The notes beneath the pieces were generated by a model, which was given only the letters and a program-made list of their open reading frames with translations, ran no database searches and was not told where the DNA came from. DNA of 22,977 bases from contig DZCT01000014.1 of assembly GCA_022736535.1 (NCBI GenBank), positions 1-22,977 on the forward strand. Direction: 5' to 3'. Shown here piece after piece: positions 22,693-22,977 of the stretch; within the stretch, counting starts at the first letter, position 1, and each line of letters starts with the position of its first letter. Made by a program: the position numbers and the translations under genes. This stretch comes from Desulfatirhabdium butyrativorans (GTDB lineage Bacteria > Desulfobacterota > Desulfobacteria > Desulfobacterales > JAIFKL01).

Positions 22693-22725
22693 CTCGCAAA
22701 GGTCCGCAAAGAATCTTTGAGTCTT
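22693..22725. repeat. Partial CGCAAAGA repeat upstream of lptD
   Basis: TCTCGCAAAGGTCCGCAAAG followed by CTTTGAGTCTTTGC is a shortened, diverged member of the family at 7250-7510. It lies just 5' of the lptD start and produces a spurious N-terminal extension of that gene. Confidence 0.65.
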
Positions 22726-22726
22726 T

Positions 22727-22789
22727 GCACTCCGGAGTGCGTTATTTTATTAAAAACAGATGCTAAAATTTCATTTTAGCACTCCGGAC
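22727..22789. repeat. CTCCGGAGTGC palindromes with AAAATTT hairpin
   Basis: GCACTCCGGAGTGC (22727-22740) is a perfect 14-base palindrome. GCTAAAAT-TTC-ATTTTAGC (22762-22780) is a perfect hairpin, followed by another ACTCCGGA. The same CCGGAGTGC plus ATTTTAGCA words occur inside the element at 16541-16575. In the rest of the 319-base right-end gap I see one promoter and no convincing gene. Confidence 0.7.
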
Positions 22790-22858
22790 AATTCTCAATT
22801 TTGTATTGTATGCTATCTTTAAAAAAAAATCAAATGATTCAGGTTCTATGATAAATTC

Positions 22859-22886
22859 TTGACACAGTTCACATTTAAGATATAAG
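22859..22886 (+). promoter_or_regulatory. Candidate plus-strand sigma-70 promoter at right edge
   Basis: TTGACA (22859-22864), a 16-base spacer and TATAAG (22881-22886). It is the only plus-strand signal of note and points to a divergent transcript beyond the window. The short sequence that follows is open to the edge in one frame (VSVSGRKRFEAIFSRGLL) but has no good start. Confidence 0.5.
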
Positions 22887-22977
22887 TTTCTCAGGTGTTC
22901 ATTTCAAAGCAGAAATCCGAGCCGTGAGCGTCAGCGGGCGGAAACGATTTGAGGCGATTTTCAGCCGGGGCCTTTTA

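Noticed and set aside
22924..22977. Plus-strand gene starting at GTG near the right edge
   Set aside because: Only 18 codons are visible, there is no ribosome site, and no family can be recognised.

Overview
All genes in this window read on the minus strand. The gene content points to a Gram-negative bacterium of the Desulfobacterota (sulfate-reducing 'deltaproteobacterial' type). It has an outer membrane (LptD, OmpA), a holB-ricT-metG block typical of that group and of Firmicutes, and intergenic spaces packed with several families of palindromic repeats, as in the large genomes of Desulfonema-like filamentous species. The taxonomic placement is an inference; no rRNA gene is present.

Region 1 (1-7231) is a defence island built into a type I restriction-modification operon. 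Transcription runs from right to left: hsdM (5090-7231), a Schlafen/AlbA-type ATP-binding protein (3474-4679), an AAA ATPase (2220-3299) overlapping a Toprim-like partner (1373-2236), a small PD-(D/E)XK-like protein (629-1252), then hsdS, cut by the left edge (1-535). No hsdR is visible. Decayed copies of an hsdM 3' tail lie at about 3312-3464 and 511-647. They suggest that hsdM and hsdS were once adjacent and that accessory genes were inserted between duplicated hsdM tails.

Region 2 (7232-10305) holds tandem ~90-bp palindromic repeats, an operon of two exported proteins (a 159-aa unknown and an OmpA-type protein), more repeats, and kdnB.

Region 3 (8966-18776) is a housekeeping and envelope run, in order of transcription: a specialised NusG-like factor, an HU/IHF protein with its own promoter, holB, ricT, metG, a penicillin-binding transpeptidase, kdnA and kdnB. 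KdnA and KdnB together should convert the C8 of Kdo to an amine (8-amino-Kdo), a lipopolysaccharide core modification. A 204-bp MITE-like inverted-repeat element sits between holB and ricT, and other palindromic elements separate most remaining genes.

Region 4 (18776-22977) carries the most notable system: a compact IscB element of about 1.6 kb. It consists of an IscB RNA-guided nuclease with apparently complete RuvC and HNH residues, preceded by a ~250-nt structured non-coding region that fits the omega-RNA (HEARO) family. The element lies exactly between the last codons of lptD and the start codon of the NusG-like gene. LptD now terminates inside the element's left-end hairpin, and the right flank reads ATGACA, compatible with a known IscB target-adjacent motif. 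The right edge holds repeats and one plausible plus-strand promoter.
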